64,000 bases of DNA from JABMQB01 sp963666575. Its GTDB lineage: Bacteria; Bacteroidota; Bacteroidia; Bacteroidales; Prolixibacteraceae. Each line of letters starts with the position of its first letter. Position 1 is the first letter of the stretch. This document shows, one piece after another, positions 47,010 to 56,659 of this stretch. The notes under the pieces were generated by a model, which searched no databases, was not told the DNA's origin, and was given only the letters and a program-made list of their open reading frames with translations. Position numbers and translations under genes: made by a program. The stretch is taken from assembly GCA_963666575.2 (NCBI GenBank), contig CAXXYG010000027.1, forward strand, positions 558,001 to 622,000. Reading direction: 5' to 3'.

Positions 47010-50000
47010 TGTTTTAAAAGCAAAACACTTTTTACAATTTGAGTATCATTGGTTTTAATTTTTATATAATGAATCCCGGGCAAATAATTCTTTGATAAAA
47101 AATCTATTTTATACGTGCCAGCATCCATCTTCTGATTTATCAAAGTTTCCATTTTAATCCCATTCTGATTGTAAACTTCAATTAAAATCCGGGTTGTCAT
47201 GGGAATTGAATAATCAATATAGATTTTATCTGTAAATGGATTTGGATAAACATTGTTTAATACAATCTTATTGTTTAATTCTTTGGAATTAATCCCAACA
47301 GGAACATCAATTGTCATATTCCAAAAAACAGTCTCCAAAGAAATTCCATCAGATATTTCACATGTAATAGAATAATTACCAATTGATAATCCTTCAGTAT
47401 GAAACAAATAGGTAGGATCAATTGAATTTTCAATCAAATTTCCATTTAAATACCAGAGATATGCCAGAGAATCGCCATTAAAATCCAAAGCATTCACGAT
47501 AAACTCAATCGAATCATTTTGCTCAATTTTAAATATATTTTCCTCAGGAAATTTATATTGGACATATGGCGGCATTTGTGCAAATGTTAAATGAAATACT
47601 CCTGCACCCTGAGTAGCAGCATATAGATGTTGCCCATCATTTGAAATTGCCAGCTTCTGTACTGAGCGGGTTGATAATCCTTTGTTTAAGGTGTACCACC
47701 TTTCTCCACCATTAACTGAATAATAAACACCTGACCGCCAATCTGCAGCATAAATCTTATTCGAATTGATTGGATCAATTGAAATTGACCTTATTGAAGC
47801 TTCGGGGTCCATACCAAGGTTTATTTGGTGCCAATTTTCGCCACCATTAATGGTTTTATACATCCCACCATTCTCTACCCCAATATACACAATGCTCGTA
47901 TCGTGAGGATTTATGGCTATACTCGCTACTGAATAGGTTTGGATATTTGAGTTTACCTCCATCCAATGTTGGCCACCATCAGTAGTTTTATAAATTCCAA
48001 ATCCATAAACACCCGCATAAACTGTATTTTGGTCTTTGGGGTTTACAGTTATCACCTGAATATTTTTTGTAGTTCCTTCTAGCCCATTATTAATACTTTC
48101 CCAGTTAAATCCACCATCAAGTGATTTAAACATACCCGAACTTACAATGTTTGGATCGTAATAAAATGGGCGATCAATATTATAGGGTAATGTACTATAC
48201 CTGATTCCGAAATACACAATATTACTATCTGAATAACTAAACTCCATATCTCCTATTCCATGCCCACTTTCAATACCAACACTTTCAGTATTAAATATAA
48301 CTTCCCATGTATTTTGATCAACCGTTTTTAATAAAAAATTACTATAATCAGCTCCACATAACAAACTATTAGGATTTAGGTGATTATTAGCAAGGACATT
48401 TTGTTCTCCTATAGGATGCAAAGTAAGTATCATTCCGGTTTCGCCTACCTTCATTTCACCTGCCCCTTCCCAACTTAAGCCTCCATTTTTAGTTTTAGCA
48501 TTTCCCGACCTGGCAATGGTTATAACTTTTAACGGATCTGTAGGATCAACCCAAATATCTCTCATTTCAGCACCTGAATAACCACTATTATATGCTTTCC
48601 ATGTGTCGCCATAATCATCAGTTCGAAATATTCCTCCCGAATATGAATTAATTAAAACAGAATTTTCATCAAATGGGTGAGCAGCAATTCCAACTGGAAT
48701 CCCGGTATAAACTCCATCAACTTTACAATCCTTTGTTTCCCAATTTTGACCACCATCAATACTTACATAGAAAATTTGTTCTGCAGCTGCATAAACAACC
48801 TCACTGTTTGAACCAGATGTAGTTATAGAACTAATGTATCCAACAGATGAATTTTCATCGGGGAAAACTTGCTGCCAGGAACTACCTGCATTAATTGATT
48901 TAAATATCTTACCTTTTCCGTCACCCCCAAATTGAATATCGCGGCCAGTGCATGCCCACAGAGTATTCGAATTATTATTATCAATATGCAATCCGGCTAC
49001 AGTAAGATCGGTTAATCCATTATTTATATTAAACCATGTTTCACCACCATCGATACTCTTAAACACTCCTTCTTCGCTAATACAATCTACATCAAAAATT
49101 CCGGTTGAAACATACATAATTTCCGGGTTATCTGGATTTATTAAGATATGCCTCACTAAAGCATCTGAATTTAATACTTCACGCCATGTTTCACCAAAAT
49201 CTGTTGATTTAAACACTTTCCCTCCAGATCCAAATTCCTTCCCTTCTGGCAGTTGTGACGCACTGGCAGGAATTTCAGCAGCAGAAAAAACAATATTTGA
49301 ATTGCCCGGTTTGACCGCCAGACCTCTAAAATTAATTCCATTCTCAAAGTTTGGAATTCCATCAATCTTTTTTTCCCAATTTTCGCCTTCATCAGTCGAC
49401 CGATAAATACCTTTTACACCTTTTGTTCCACACCACACATTTTTTACATTATTCGGATCAATAACCAAACAAAAAATTGGAATCGATTCAGCAGTACTCC
49501 CAAATAATGATTGAATTCCTGAATTATTCTGATACCAGGAATTACCTCCATTTATACTTTTATGATTACCCGACCATGTATCTGTAACATACATCACCTC
49601 CGGATTATTTGGATTAAACCTCACATCGTAACCGATACCTCCCCATGGCCCCCCTGTACTTATCCACTCATTTTCGATTAGCTGTGATGGATTTTCCCAA
49701 ACTTCTACATTGTCGTAAAAATTATGTGAATCAGGATGATTGTGTAACCTAAATGGAGTCCTTCCTGAAAGAATGGGGTTATTATCAAGGATATTAAACT
49801 TTAATTCATCGTTAACAAAAACTTTAATAACATTTTCATTCAATTCAAATAAAAATGAAATCCATTCATTTTTATTCTCACCTATATAACTAGAACCAAG
49901 AATTAATTCTTCGGTTATACTTCTTTTAATAAGAGATATGTTTCCATCCTCAGAATTCAAATAATAACCATATGAATTTTCGCCATCAATTTCCCTGTGC

Positions 50001-50275
50001 CTTAACCAAATATCGTACGATCCACTTTGAGAATAAATATCAATGTGAAATTTAAAATCTAATATTGCTGACTTAATTATCGGAATAGCAACAGTATTGG
50101 TTTTGCATTCAAGGACTTTATTTCCTTCAAATTCAATCAAATCCCAGCCGTCAGCCAAATTCCAATTTGCCGCTTCTCCACTTTCAAAATTATCCTGAAA
50201 AATTAATTTATAACTTTCTTGTCCAAAACAACATAGATTCAGAACTATTGCCAATAACAATAAAGTATTTTTCAT
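47006..50275 (-). CDS. T9SS-secreted sortilin-like protein with 12 Asp-box repeats
   Basis: The 1,089-residue protein has a signal peptide (about 1-19), a concanavalin-like N-terminal domain (about 22-195), then a long propeller region with about twelve Asp-box (BNR) repeats of the form SxDxGxTW, such as STDEGENWEK, STDFGETWRE, SIDGGETWFN, TTDGGQHWME and SVNGGERWYT, as in sortilin/VPS10 and sialidase propellers. An Ig-like domain and a type A sorting tail (VYPNPFTDKIYIDYS...VKSVLLLKH) end it. No sialidase arginine triad or FRIP motif is evident, so it is more likely a binding protein than an enzyme. It is 13 bases downstream of the pentaheme cytochrome gene. Confidence 0.85.
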   Translation of the reverse strand: MKNTLLLLAIVLNLCCFGQESYKLIFQDNFESGEAANWNLADGWDLIEFEGNKVLECKTNTVAIPIIKSAILDFKFHIDIYSQSGSYDIWLRHREIDGENSYGYYLNSEDGNISLIKRSITEELILGSSYIGENKNEWISFLFELNENVIKVFVNDELKFNILDNNPILSGRTPFRLHNHPDSHNFYDNVEVWENPSQLIENEWISTGGPWGGIGYDVRFNPNNPEVMYVTDTWSGNHKSINGGNSWYQNNSGIQSLFGSTAESIPIFCLVIDPNNVKNVWCGTKGVKGIYRSTDEGENWEKKIDGIPNFENGINFRGLAVKPGNSNIVFSAAEIPASASQLPEGKEFGSGGKVFKSTDFGETWREVLNSDALVRHILINPDNPEIMYVSTGIFDVDCISEEGVFKSIDGGETWFNINNGLTDLTVAGLHIDNNNSNTLWACTGRDIQFGGDGKGKIFKSINAGSSWQQVFPDENSSVGYISSITTSGSNSEVVYAAAEQIFYVSIDGGQNWETKDCKVDGVYTGIPVGIAAHPFDENSVLINSYSGGIFRTDDYGDTWKAYNSGYSGAEMRDIWVDPTDPLKVITIARSGNAKTKNGGLSWEGAGEMKVGETGMILTLHPIGEQNVLANNHLNPNSLLCGADYSNFLLKTVDQNTWEVIFNTESVGIESGHGIGDMEFSYSDSNIVYFGIRYSTLPYNIDRPFYYDPNIVSSGMFKSLDGGFNWESINNGLEGTTKNIQVITVNPKDQNTVYAGVYGFGIYKTTDGGQHWMEVNSNIQTYSVASIAINPHDTSIVYIGVENGGMYKTINGGENWHQINLGMDPEASIRSISIDPINSNKIYAADWRSGVYYSVNGGERWYTLNKGLSTRSVQKLAISNDGQHLYAATQGAGVFHLTFAQMPPYVQYKFPEENIFKIEQNDSIEFIVNALDFNGDSLAYLWYLNGNLIENSIDPTYLFHTEGLSIGNYSITCEISDGISLETVFWNMTIDVPVGINSKELNNKIVLNNVYPNPFTDKIYIDYSIPMTTRILIEVYNQNGIKMETLINQKMDAGTYKIDFLSKNYLPGIHYIKIKTNDTQIVKSVLLLKH

Positions 50276-50288
50276 GATTTCTTATTAT

Positions 50289-52148
50289 TTAATAAATAAT
50301 TACTTTTTCACTCTTATAAACTCCATCCATTTTTAATCGGAAAAAATATATTCCACCAGAAAATTCAGATAAACTAATAGGAATTCTATTGAGCCCTGAA
50401 AAAAAGAAACCATCTACTACACTTTTTAACTTATTCCCCTGAATATCAAATAGCTCAATTACAATATTTTGAGCTACGTTAAGGTCAAAATTAATATATA
50501 CAGTTTTTCCGTAAATTGCATTTTTACCAATCCAAAAATCAACCAAACTGTTTAATAACCTAGGAGTTTGGGAAATAAGTGGATTTGGAATTATTAATTT
50601 TTCATTTTCCATTTCAATATCATCAATTTCAAAATTTTTCTCTTTCATCCATTCCTTAAAAAACCGACGATAAATTAACTTCGCATTAATATTAATTACA
50701 CTCCCTGTTTCAGGTAACTTAAAATAATAATATGAGGTATCAGTTTTAAAAGCTTCTATCCTATTGTCCTCACTAATAGTATGAGGTTTCCATGATGGAG
50801 ATGGACTTATCCCACTATCATTGTCTTGAAGTATTTTGGCAAATCCTTTCCCTGGTAATGAAGCATAGTTCCCAAAATCTGGATCACCCTGCCCACCCCA
50901 ATGAGGAACTATTTCTCCTTGAATAAACTCAAGTTTATCATACTTTTCATCATTAGCTGTAACCAGTAAAATTAAATTTCGCGATGGCCGACCCGTTGGA
51001 ACATGATGCCCAGTTTGATCATTTATTATTGTAACCATTACCTGAAGAGTATCAGAAGATATACGAGAGCTAACGCTCATTGTAACAGAATTTTGTAATA
51101 TTTTACTATCACGCGAACCAGGCTGTAAATGAGAAGGTATTGTTAACTCATTCCGTTCAATTCCTCCATGCCCCGGGGCAAAGTTTGTTGTAATACTGTC
51201 GGGTGCCATATGGCAGGCCTGGCATTGAATACCCATTGCTGAATAAGGGCTTGCCTTCCATTCCGGAAAACTTTGATAAGTTGGTTGATTCCAAAATCGT
51301 CCTGTATGGCAAGGAGCACAAAATTCACTTTTTTTAATTTTTGGAAGGTATGAATCAGGATAGTGTACATCAATATATGGGCCAAAAAAAACTTGCTGCT
51401 CGTCAGGAGGCCTCAAAAAATCAATCGACAATATACCCGTTGTTCCTTGCCCATCAGTAATTTCTGTATCAAAAACTTTATGGCAAACATCACAAAAAAC
51501 ACCGTTCTTCTCAATTTGATTAATTAAATTTGGATCTGTACTCCAAGGATCATGAACTGCTGCACCAGGAACATGGCATGTAGCACAATTCCCTGTTGTA
51601 TTGCGGAAATCAAGCTTATACCCTACCCCCACTTCAGAGTTTCCTTCAAAATCAGTTCCATTATACATAGCAAGGAAAAAAGGATTTTTTGCAGATTGTC
51701 CATGTGCATTATTTTCCCATTGATTTAAAATTACTTCAGAATGGCAATTCCCACAATTTAATGGTTTTGACTTATCAGGGAATGGTGATATCCATTCATA
51801 ATTAACATTATCATTAAGAAAAAGAGGGTGTAATGAAATAATAACATTGGTATCACCAGAAATGGCTTTCGCCTCTCCATTAAAATAACCTTCAGCCCAT
51901 GCACTAACAATAACACTATCACTTATAAAATCCCCTTCTAAAATAAATCTTCCATCGTTATCCGATTGGGTAACAACGCCACTGGCTTTGATCTTAACTT
52001 CTGCTCCTTTAAGTAATTGATTACCATTTACAACAATACCCGTAATTTTATTTTGAGAAGAATATGCATTTATACCATTAAAAGAAAGAAGCAAAATCAA
52101 CAAATAGTTGTATAATGAAAGGATACGATTATGGGTGCTAATTTTCAA
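50289..52148 (-). CDS. T9SS-sorted pentaheme c-type cytochrome
   Basis: The 619-residue protein has a signal peptide (about 1-29), a carboxypeptidase-regulatory-like beta domain (about 34-108, KITGIVVNGNQLLKGAEV), and a heme domain with five CXXCH motifs: CGNCH (132), CATCH (188), CDVCH (219), CAPCH (277) and CQACH (309). The layout recalls cytochrome c-554/NrfB-like multiheme proteins. A long beta region (about 345-540) follows, ending in a type A sorting tail (VELFDIQGNKLKSVV...GIYFFRLKMDG). Electron transfer at or outside the cell surface is likely; the partner is unknown. It is the first gene of a two-gene unit with the Asp-box protein. Confidence 0.86.
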   Translation of the reverse strand: MKISTHNRILSLYNYLLILLLSFNGINAYSSQNKITGIVVNGNQLLKGAEVKIKASGVVTQSDNDGRFILEGDFISDSVIVSAWAEGYFNGEAKAISGDTNVIISLHPLFLNDNVNYEWISPFPDKSKPLNCGNCHSEVILNQWENNAHGQSAKNPFFLAMYNGTDFEGNSEVGVGYKLDFRNTTGNCATCHVPGAAVHDPWSTDPNLINQIEKNGVFCDVCHKVFDTEITDGQGTTGILSIDFLRPPDEQQVFFGPYIDVHYPDSYLPKIKKSEFCAPCHTGRFWNQPTYQSFPEWKASPYSAMGIQCQACHMAPDSITTNFAPGHGGIERNELTIPSHLQPGSRDSKILQNSVTMSVSSRISSDTLQVMVTIINDQTGHHVPTGRPSRNLILLVTANDEKYDKLEFIQGEIVPHWGGQGDPDFGNYASLPGKGFAKILQDNDSGISPSPSWKPHTISEDNRIEAFKTDTSYYYFKLPETGSVININAKLIYRRFFKEWMKEKNFEIDDIEMENEKLIIPNPLISQTPRLLNSLVDFWIGKNAIYGKTVYINFDLNVAQNIVIELFDIQGNKLKSVVDGFFFSGLNRIPISLSEFSGGIYFFRLKMDGVYKSEKVIIY

Positions 52149-52332
52149 ACCTCATTATTTTTAAATCAATAAAATTTGTTTTTATTAATTGGTATATTTC
52201 TCCCTAACAGTAGAGAATTATATAGGATAAGAGATAATCAAACTTTTAATTACATAGAATATGAAAAGAAAAAATCCTATTTAATTATAAAACAGTATAA
52301 CAAATATAATAAATATTATATTATAGTTTACT

Positions 52333-52836
52333 CTAAACCAGAAACAAAAATGGATTAAATACCTTATCCATTTGTTTAGCGAAACATTGAATAGCCTCAT
52401 GGTCAATATTTGAAACACTTTCTTTTATATGTGCTACTTTTTTTACAACCAATTTCTCCAATAGATTCATTTTTTCAAAATCAAAACCACCTCCAAAAAC
52501 GCCTGCCGATTTTGCATTCCTATGAAATTCTTCCGGGAAAGCATCCATTAGCTGTTTCTGTGCAACTTCACCTTCGTACATACAACATATAAATAATCCC
52601 AATTCTTTATTTAACAGGGTTTCTTTATTCTTAATACAAAAATCTTTTACCTTTTTTTGAATTTGTCCTGCATGAATCGATCCTCCAATAATTACCCGGT
52701 CAAACATTAAGGGATCCGGGTCAGAATCAATTTTTAAATTTATAATCGTCACTTCACCATTGAGTTGTTGGCTCAACTCGCTAGCGGTGTTTTCTGTACA
52801 TCCGTGAGATGACATATAAACAATTAAGGTTTTCAT
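52333..52836 (-). CDS. Flavodoxin-domain protein, HemG-like
   Basis: The 167-residue protein is a flavodoxin: the FMN phosphate loop SSHGCTENTA at residues 9-18 replaces the usual T/SxTGxT, followed by a central IIGGSIHAGQIQKKVKDFC, GLFICCMYEG and a final GVFGGGFDFEKMN. The GGSIHAG block and overall length recall the menaquinone-dependent protoporphyrinogen oxidase HemG. Divergent from it lies a ferredoxin reductase-like gene, so a linked redox function is possible. Haem synthesis is a guess. Confidence 0.78.
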   Translation of the reverse strand: MKTLIVYMSSHGCTENTASELSQQLNGEVTIINLKIDSDPDPLMFDRVIIGGSIHAGQIQKKVKDFCIKNKETLLNKELGLFICCMYEGEVAQKQLMDAFPEEFHRNAKSAGVFGGGFDFEKMNLLEKLVVKKVAHIKESVSNIDHEAIQCFAKQMDKVFNPFLFLV

Positions 52837-53000
52837 TTTATTGGCATTTTAGTTTTCAGGAAATTATTATTAAAAATATGCCATTGTTGCAAACAATTAA
52901 GTTAATAATCGGTTAATTCTCTATAATAGTCGGTTAAAAACGAATATTTAAAGACTTTTTTGTCTTTTATTTGCAATGGAATTTAAAACAAAAAGAATAA

Positions 53001-53690
53001 ATGCAGACTTTAACAATTAATATAGACAAAAAACTTACGTTAAACCCCAACTTTTATAGGATTGAAAAAATTATCAACTTAACAAAAGAGGCTTTTATAA
53101 TCAGAATGCCCAAAAGCCGTTTTAACTATAAAGCCGGACAACATATTTCGCTATCGATAAGTGGAAATTATCAAAGCCGTGAATATTCAATATACAGTGG
53201 CGAAAACGATAATTATTTTGAAATACTTGTAAAAGAAGTATCAGGTGGCCATTTTTCACCAAAACTCAAAAACCTAAAATCGGGCGATATGGTCGAGATT
53301 CATGGCCCGTTCGGGAAATTTGGAATTGATGAAAAAAAATTAAAAACACACAAACATGTGTTTATTGCCAGTGGAACAGGAATTGCTCCTTTTCATAGCA
53401 TGGTAAAATCGTATCCTGAGTTAAATTACCAGATGATTCATGGCGTGCGGTATGCCGAAGAATCGTATGAGGCAAATGAGTATAACCCTGAATGTTTTGA
53501 GCTGTGTACTTCGCGTGATAACAAAGGTACTTTTTCAGGAAGGGTAACTGATTATCTGAAACAAACCAATTTTGAAACCAACACTGTTTTCTATTTATGT
53601 GGTAACAGCGATATGATTTTTGATGCAATGGACATCCTGAAAAACAAAGATTTTTCGCGCGATGAAGTAAACTGCGAGGTTTATTTTTAA
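53001..53690 (+). CDS. Ferredoxin-NADP reductase-like FAD oxidoreductase
   Basis: The 229-residue protein has the FAD-binding barrel (residues about 20-105: YKAGQHISLSI, REYSIYSG, the FAD motif RxYS) and the NAD(P)-binding fold (HVFIASGTGIAPFHSMV and a late YLCGNSDMI). It ends EVYF, as in plant-type reductases where the last aromatic stacks on the flavin. It lacks a 2Fe-2S domain. Electron donor or acceptor is unknown; the divergent flavodoxin gene 164 bases away is a candidate partner. Confidence 0.85.
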   Translation: MQTLTINIDKKLTLNPNFYRIEKIINLTKEAFIIRMPKSRFNYKAGQHISLSISGNYQSREYSIYSGENDNYFEILVKEVSGGHFSPKLKNLKSGDMVEIHGPFGKFGIDEKKLKTHKHVFIASGTGIAPFHSMVKSYPELNYQMIHGVRYAEESYEANEYNPECFELCTSRDNKGTFSGRVTDYLKQTNFETNTVFYLCGNSDMIFDAMDILKNKDFSRDEVNCEVYF

Positions 53691-53692
53691 AC

Positions 53693-54355
53693 TTATTTTG
53701 AATCAAGCTTAACTCCAAAAGCCAAATCACCTGCATCACCTAATCCGGGAACAATATACGATTTTGAAGACATTCCTTCGTCAATGGCTCCTAACCAAAG
53801 TGTTACATTCAATGCTTTGATATTATCGACCAGGTAATTCACACCTTGCCTGCTCGAAATGAGAGCTATTAAATGTACATGGTCGGGTGTACCTTTCGAA
53901 AAGAGGGCTTTGTAGCCAATTTCCATTGATTTGCCAGAGGCCAACATTGGGTCCGACAAAATCACCACTTTATCATCGAGGCCCGGGGATGCCATGTATT
54001 CAAATTCAATTATAAATTCACCTTCGTCGGTGTATTTCCGAAAGGCTGAAATAAAACAGTTTTCGGCACGATCGAAAATTTTCAATAAACCATTGTGCAA
54101 TGGCAACCCCGCTCTTAAAATTGTAGCCAAAACAGGTTGCTGTTCCAGTTTTGGAACTTTAGCAATGCCAAGCGGCGTTTCAACTTCAGTTTCAACAAAT
54201 TTAAGCTCTTTACTGATTTCATAGGCAAATAATTCTCCCAACCTGTATAAGTTTTCACGAAACCTTAATGGATCTGTTTGAATATCAATATCCCTGATTT
54301 CAGCAAGGTATTGATCAATTATTGAATGGTTATTGCCTACAATTTTAATTTCCAT
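53693..54355 (-). CDS. upp: Uracil phosphoribosyltransferase
   Basis: The 220-residue protein belongs to the uracil phosphoribosyltransferase family, which salvages uracil to UMP. It has the PRPP-binding loop LSDPMLASGKSM, RAGLPLHNGLL, and the C-terminal uracil-binding IVPGLGDAGDLAFG. The length is slightly above the E. coli enzyme. The stop is 2 bases from the stop of the convergent ferredoxin reductase gene. Confidence 0.95.
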   Translation of the reverse strand: MEIKIVGNNHSIIDQYLAEIRDIDIQTDPLRFRENLYRLGELFAYEISKELKFVETEVETPLGIAKVPKLEQQPVLATILRAGLPLHNGLLKIFDRAENCFISAFRKYTDEGEFIIEFEYMASPGLDDKVVILSDPMLASGKSMEIGYKALFSKGTPDHVHLIALISSRQGVNYLVDNIKALNVTLWLGAIDEGMSSKSYIVPGLGDAGDLAFGVKLDSK

Positions 54356-54373
54356 ATCTAATTTTTCTAAACA

Positions 54374-55303
54374 TTACTTTTTTAATAATTTAATAGGCCA
54401 TGGCAAATTATTCAACTTAATAGTTGAGTACGAAACCGGCTCTGCTCCAAATCCTTTGTAGAATCTGGCCACTCCGGGAATATTCGATCCTTCAAAGTCA
54501 AGTACAACATCCTGATTCGCATGTTTCTGAATAAATTGATCCAATAAAAAAAACATAGCTTTATTCTGAATGCCTTCGCTATTGGATGCTGCCGAAAGAT
54601 ATATATACCTTTGAAAAGACCGGACAATAAAAGCGGCCGCACACAATGTGTTATTCTCAGAATAAACCCCATAAATGTGTCCATGGTTTTTATAAACTGC
54701 ATAGCCAATTAAATTCTGAAGCATTAAATAATTTTTTGCCTTAATTTCAGGTGCCTTTTCCCCAATATTCAGTTTTATAAAATCGACAAACTCCAATATA
54801 TTTGTTAACTGTACAAAACTAAATTTTTGCGAATATACTTTTTTTAAATTACGCGATGTATTTTTTGAAAAACCTTGTTGAATAACTTGATACTCCTGAT
54901 TTAAATCCAACAAATAAGTTAAATTTTTCTTTTTATCATATTCTTCAGACAATAGAAGATTTGAATAATTTAAATTGAGTTGGAAGAACCATTTAAACTT
55001 TAAAAGGTGTTTAATGAACATGCCCAATATTTCAGGGCTGACCGGCATCGGAGAAAAAACGCCCAACTGTTGAGTAAAAAGTGGCTGCAGCGAATACTTT
55101 ATGCCAAATTTGCTGCCGGTTGGTAAAGGCATTACATATAAATAATTGCCATAAATAAGAGCTTCCCATTCGGGGCATACCCGGTCGAGGTACCACGAGC
55201 ATGCATAAACCAAACTGTTCAGCGAATTCGAAATACATTGATCCCACTTAGCAAAATCAATTTCGTGATGTTTCAAATATTTTATGGCACCCTTATTTTC
55301 CAC
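54374..55303 (-). CDS. GNAT/FemAB-like acyltransferase
   Basis: The 309-residue protein resembles GNAT/FemAB fold proteins of Bacteroidota. Visible pieces are a N-terminal SNSLNSLVYACSWYLDRVCP, GFSKNTSRNLKK and a C-terminal acyl-CoA-type region IYLSAASNSEGIQNKAMFFLLDQFI with DFEGSNIPGVARFYKGFGA. FemAB-like proteins transfer amino acids or acyl groups to cell-wall or lipid substrates; this role is inferred. Its start overlaps the end of the deacetylase gene by 11 bases, indicating coupling. Confidence 0.75.
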   Translation of the reverse strand: MENKGAIKYLKHHEIDFAKWDQCISNSLNSLVYACSWYLDRVCPEWEALIYGNYLYVMPLPTGSKFGIKYSLQPLFTQQLGVFSPMPVSPEILGMFIKHLLKFKWFFQLNLNYSNLLLSEEYDKKKNLTYLLDLNQEYQVIQQGFSKNTSRNLKKVYSQKFSFVQLTNILEFVDFIKLNIGEKAPEIKAKNYLMLQNLIGYAVYKNHGHIYGVYSENNTLCAAAFIVRSFQRYIYLSAASNSEGIQNKAMFFLLDQFIQKHANQDVVLDFEGSNIPGVARFYKGFGAEPVSYSTIKLNNLPWPIKLLKK

Positions 55304-56618
55304 TTTCTAATTCGGCTCCCAATTTAATCATGTATTCAAATACTTCATTATAACCTTCCCAATGTTTATTATTACATAACGTTTCGTTATGCCAAAGACT
55401 TATAAATGTACCACCAACTTCTTTTACTTCATTCATTAATTGACTAATTTTTTCTTTTGCCTCAGCAGGTCCCAAACCCATATAATCATGCAAAGTAACA
55501 TCCATTACCTGAAAAGGAAAAATCCGAAGCGAAGTTTCTTTTTCCTTTTTTAAATCATAAAACCTAAATGGCGTACAGATTCCTGCCCGAAACCCAGCCA
55601 TTGCAGCATAGCCCATGGTATAATCTTCGTCGATACCACATTTAATTAATCTTCGGTAAGTTTTTGGAAACGTTAATTTTAAATAATGTTGCCGGCTTCT
55701 TACAACACCTTTACCAATAATACCCGAAAGCCTTAAAATTTCTGATTCTAATTTTTTTACCTTTTTCTTATTTCCTGAAATAAAAGAGGGATGAATGCCA
55801 CTTAAATATTTAGCGTCCAACGATTTAATCAGATTTTTTAATGGTTTCTTTTTATGCGATATATTTTTATCATATTTCGTAAAATCACTTAAAAGATAAA
55901 ATACTATTGGTTTTTCTTTTACATTTTCAAAACACTTTTGGATGTACTCATACGTATCATAAGGATCTTTATTAACCTTCCATAGTACTTTAAATCGTTC
56001 CTTAATTTGAGTGCCATTGCCTTTAATAATATCCTTTACAAAAGCCCCAGCAGTGCGTGCAAATCCTTTATGCAAATAAGCCCAGGCATTATCAATATCG
56101 ATAGTAGGTAAAAATCTAAATGTCGATTTTCGAAATTTAATATCAGGATATTTTGCTGAGAGTTGATTCGCCAAAAGCTGAGCCCAAATATTTACCACCG
56201 GTTTTTCAATTAATTCATTTTTAAAAAGAATACTTTTTTTTCCAGAATAACGGCCGTATTGATCGTGTTCTTTTTCGAGGTATTCTTCATACCTGGTAAC
56301 AATAAAAAACGAAGCTGCCAGTGGGTCAAAGGGCAATATGGAATCGGGCGAAGTTTCAAAAAAATATTTACTGTTATTGTAATACACCGATTTAAAATCG
56401 GGCATTATGAGCGCTTTGCAAAACAGTAGCCGATGTGGTTTAATATACAACTCATCATCAAATTTTTCCACCGAATAATTTATTTTTGGTAAATCTGATT
56501 TTTTAAACTCGCTTGAATTAGTTGTCAGATAAATTTTCTGATGTAAAATATCCTCAAAAATAAGCTTTGCCGTATACTCCAAGCGTGGAGTAATTTCACC
56601 TGAATAAATTAATATCAT
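55293..56618 (-). CDS. Polysaccharide deacetylase-family protein
   Basis: This 441-residue protein has no signal peptide. Its N-terminal third is an unassigned alpha-beta domain (DUF7033-like), and the C-terminal two thirds resemble NodB-type deacetylases: FLPTIDIDNAWAY with the metal Asp pair, GIHPSF with its histidine, and a late LHDYMGLG and ISLWHNETL. The substrate is unknown; deacetylation of surface or capsule sugars is the family norm. It is coupled to the downstream acyltransferase gene. Confidence 0.82.
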   Translation of the reverse strand: MILIYSGEITPRLEYTAKLIFEDILHQKIYLTTNSSEFKKSDLPKINYSVEKFDDELYIKPHRLLFCKALIMPDFKSVYYNNSKYFFETSPDSILPFDPLAASFFIVTRYEEYLEKEHDQYGRYSGKKSILFKNELIEKPVVNIWAQLLANQLSAKYPDIKFRKSTFRFLPTIDIDNAWAYLHKGFARTAGAFVKDIIKGNGTQIKERFKVLWKVNKDPYDTYEYIQKCFENVKEKPIVFYLLSDFTKYDKNISHKKKPLKNLIKSLDAKYLSGIHPSFISGNKKKVKKLESEILRLSGIIGKGVVRSRQHYLKLTFPKTYRRLIKCGIDEDYTMGYAAMAGFRAGICTPFRFYDLKKEKETSLRIFPFQVMDVTLHDYMGLGPAEAKEKISQLMNEVKEVGGTFISLWHNETLCNNKHWEGYNEVFEYMIKLGAELESGK

Positions 56619-56659
56619 AACACAATTTTTAGATTTATAAAAAATGCATTGCCGCCAAA

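Noticed and set aside
47600..49600. Sialidase activity for the Asp-box protein
   Set aside because: Asp boxes alone are structural; no arginine triad or FRIP motif was seen.
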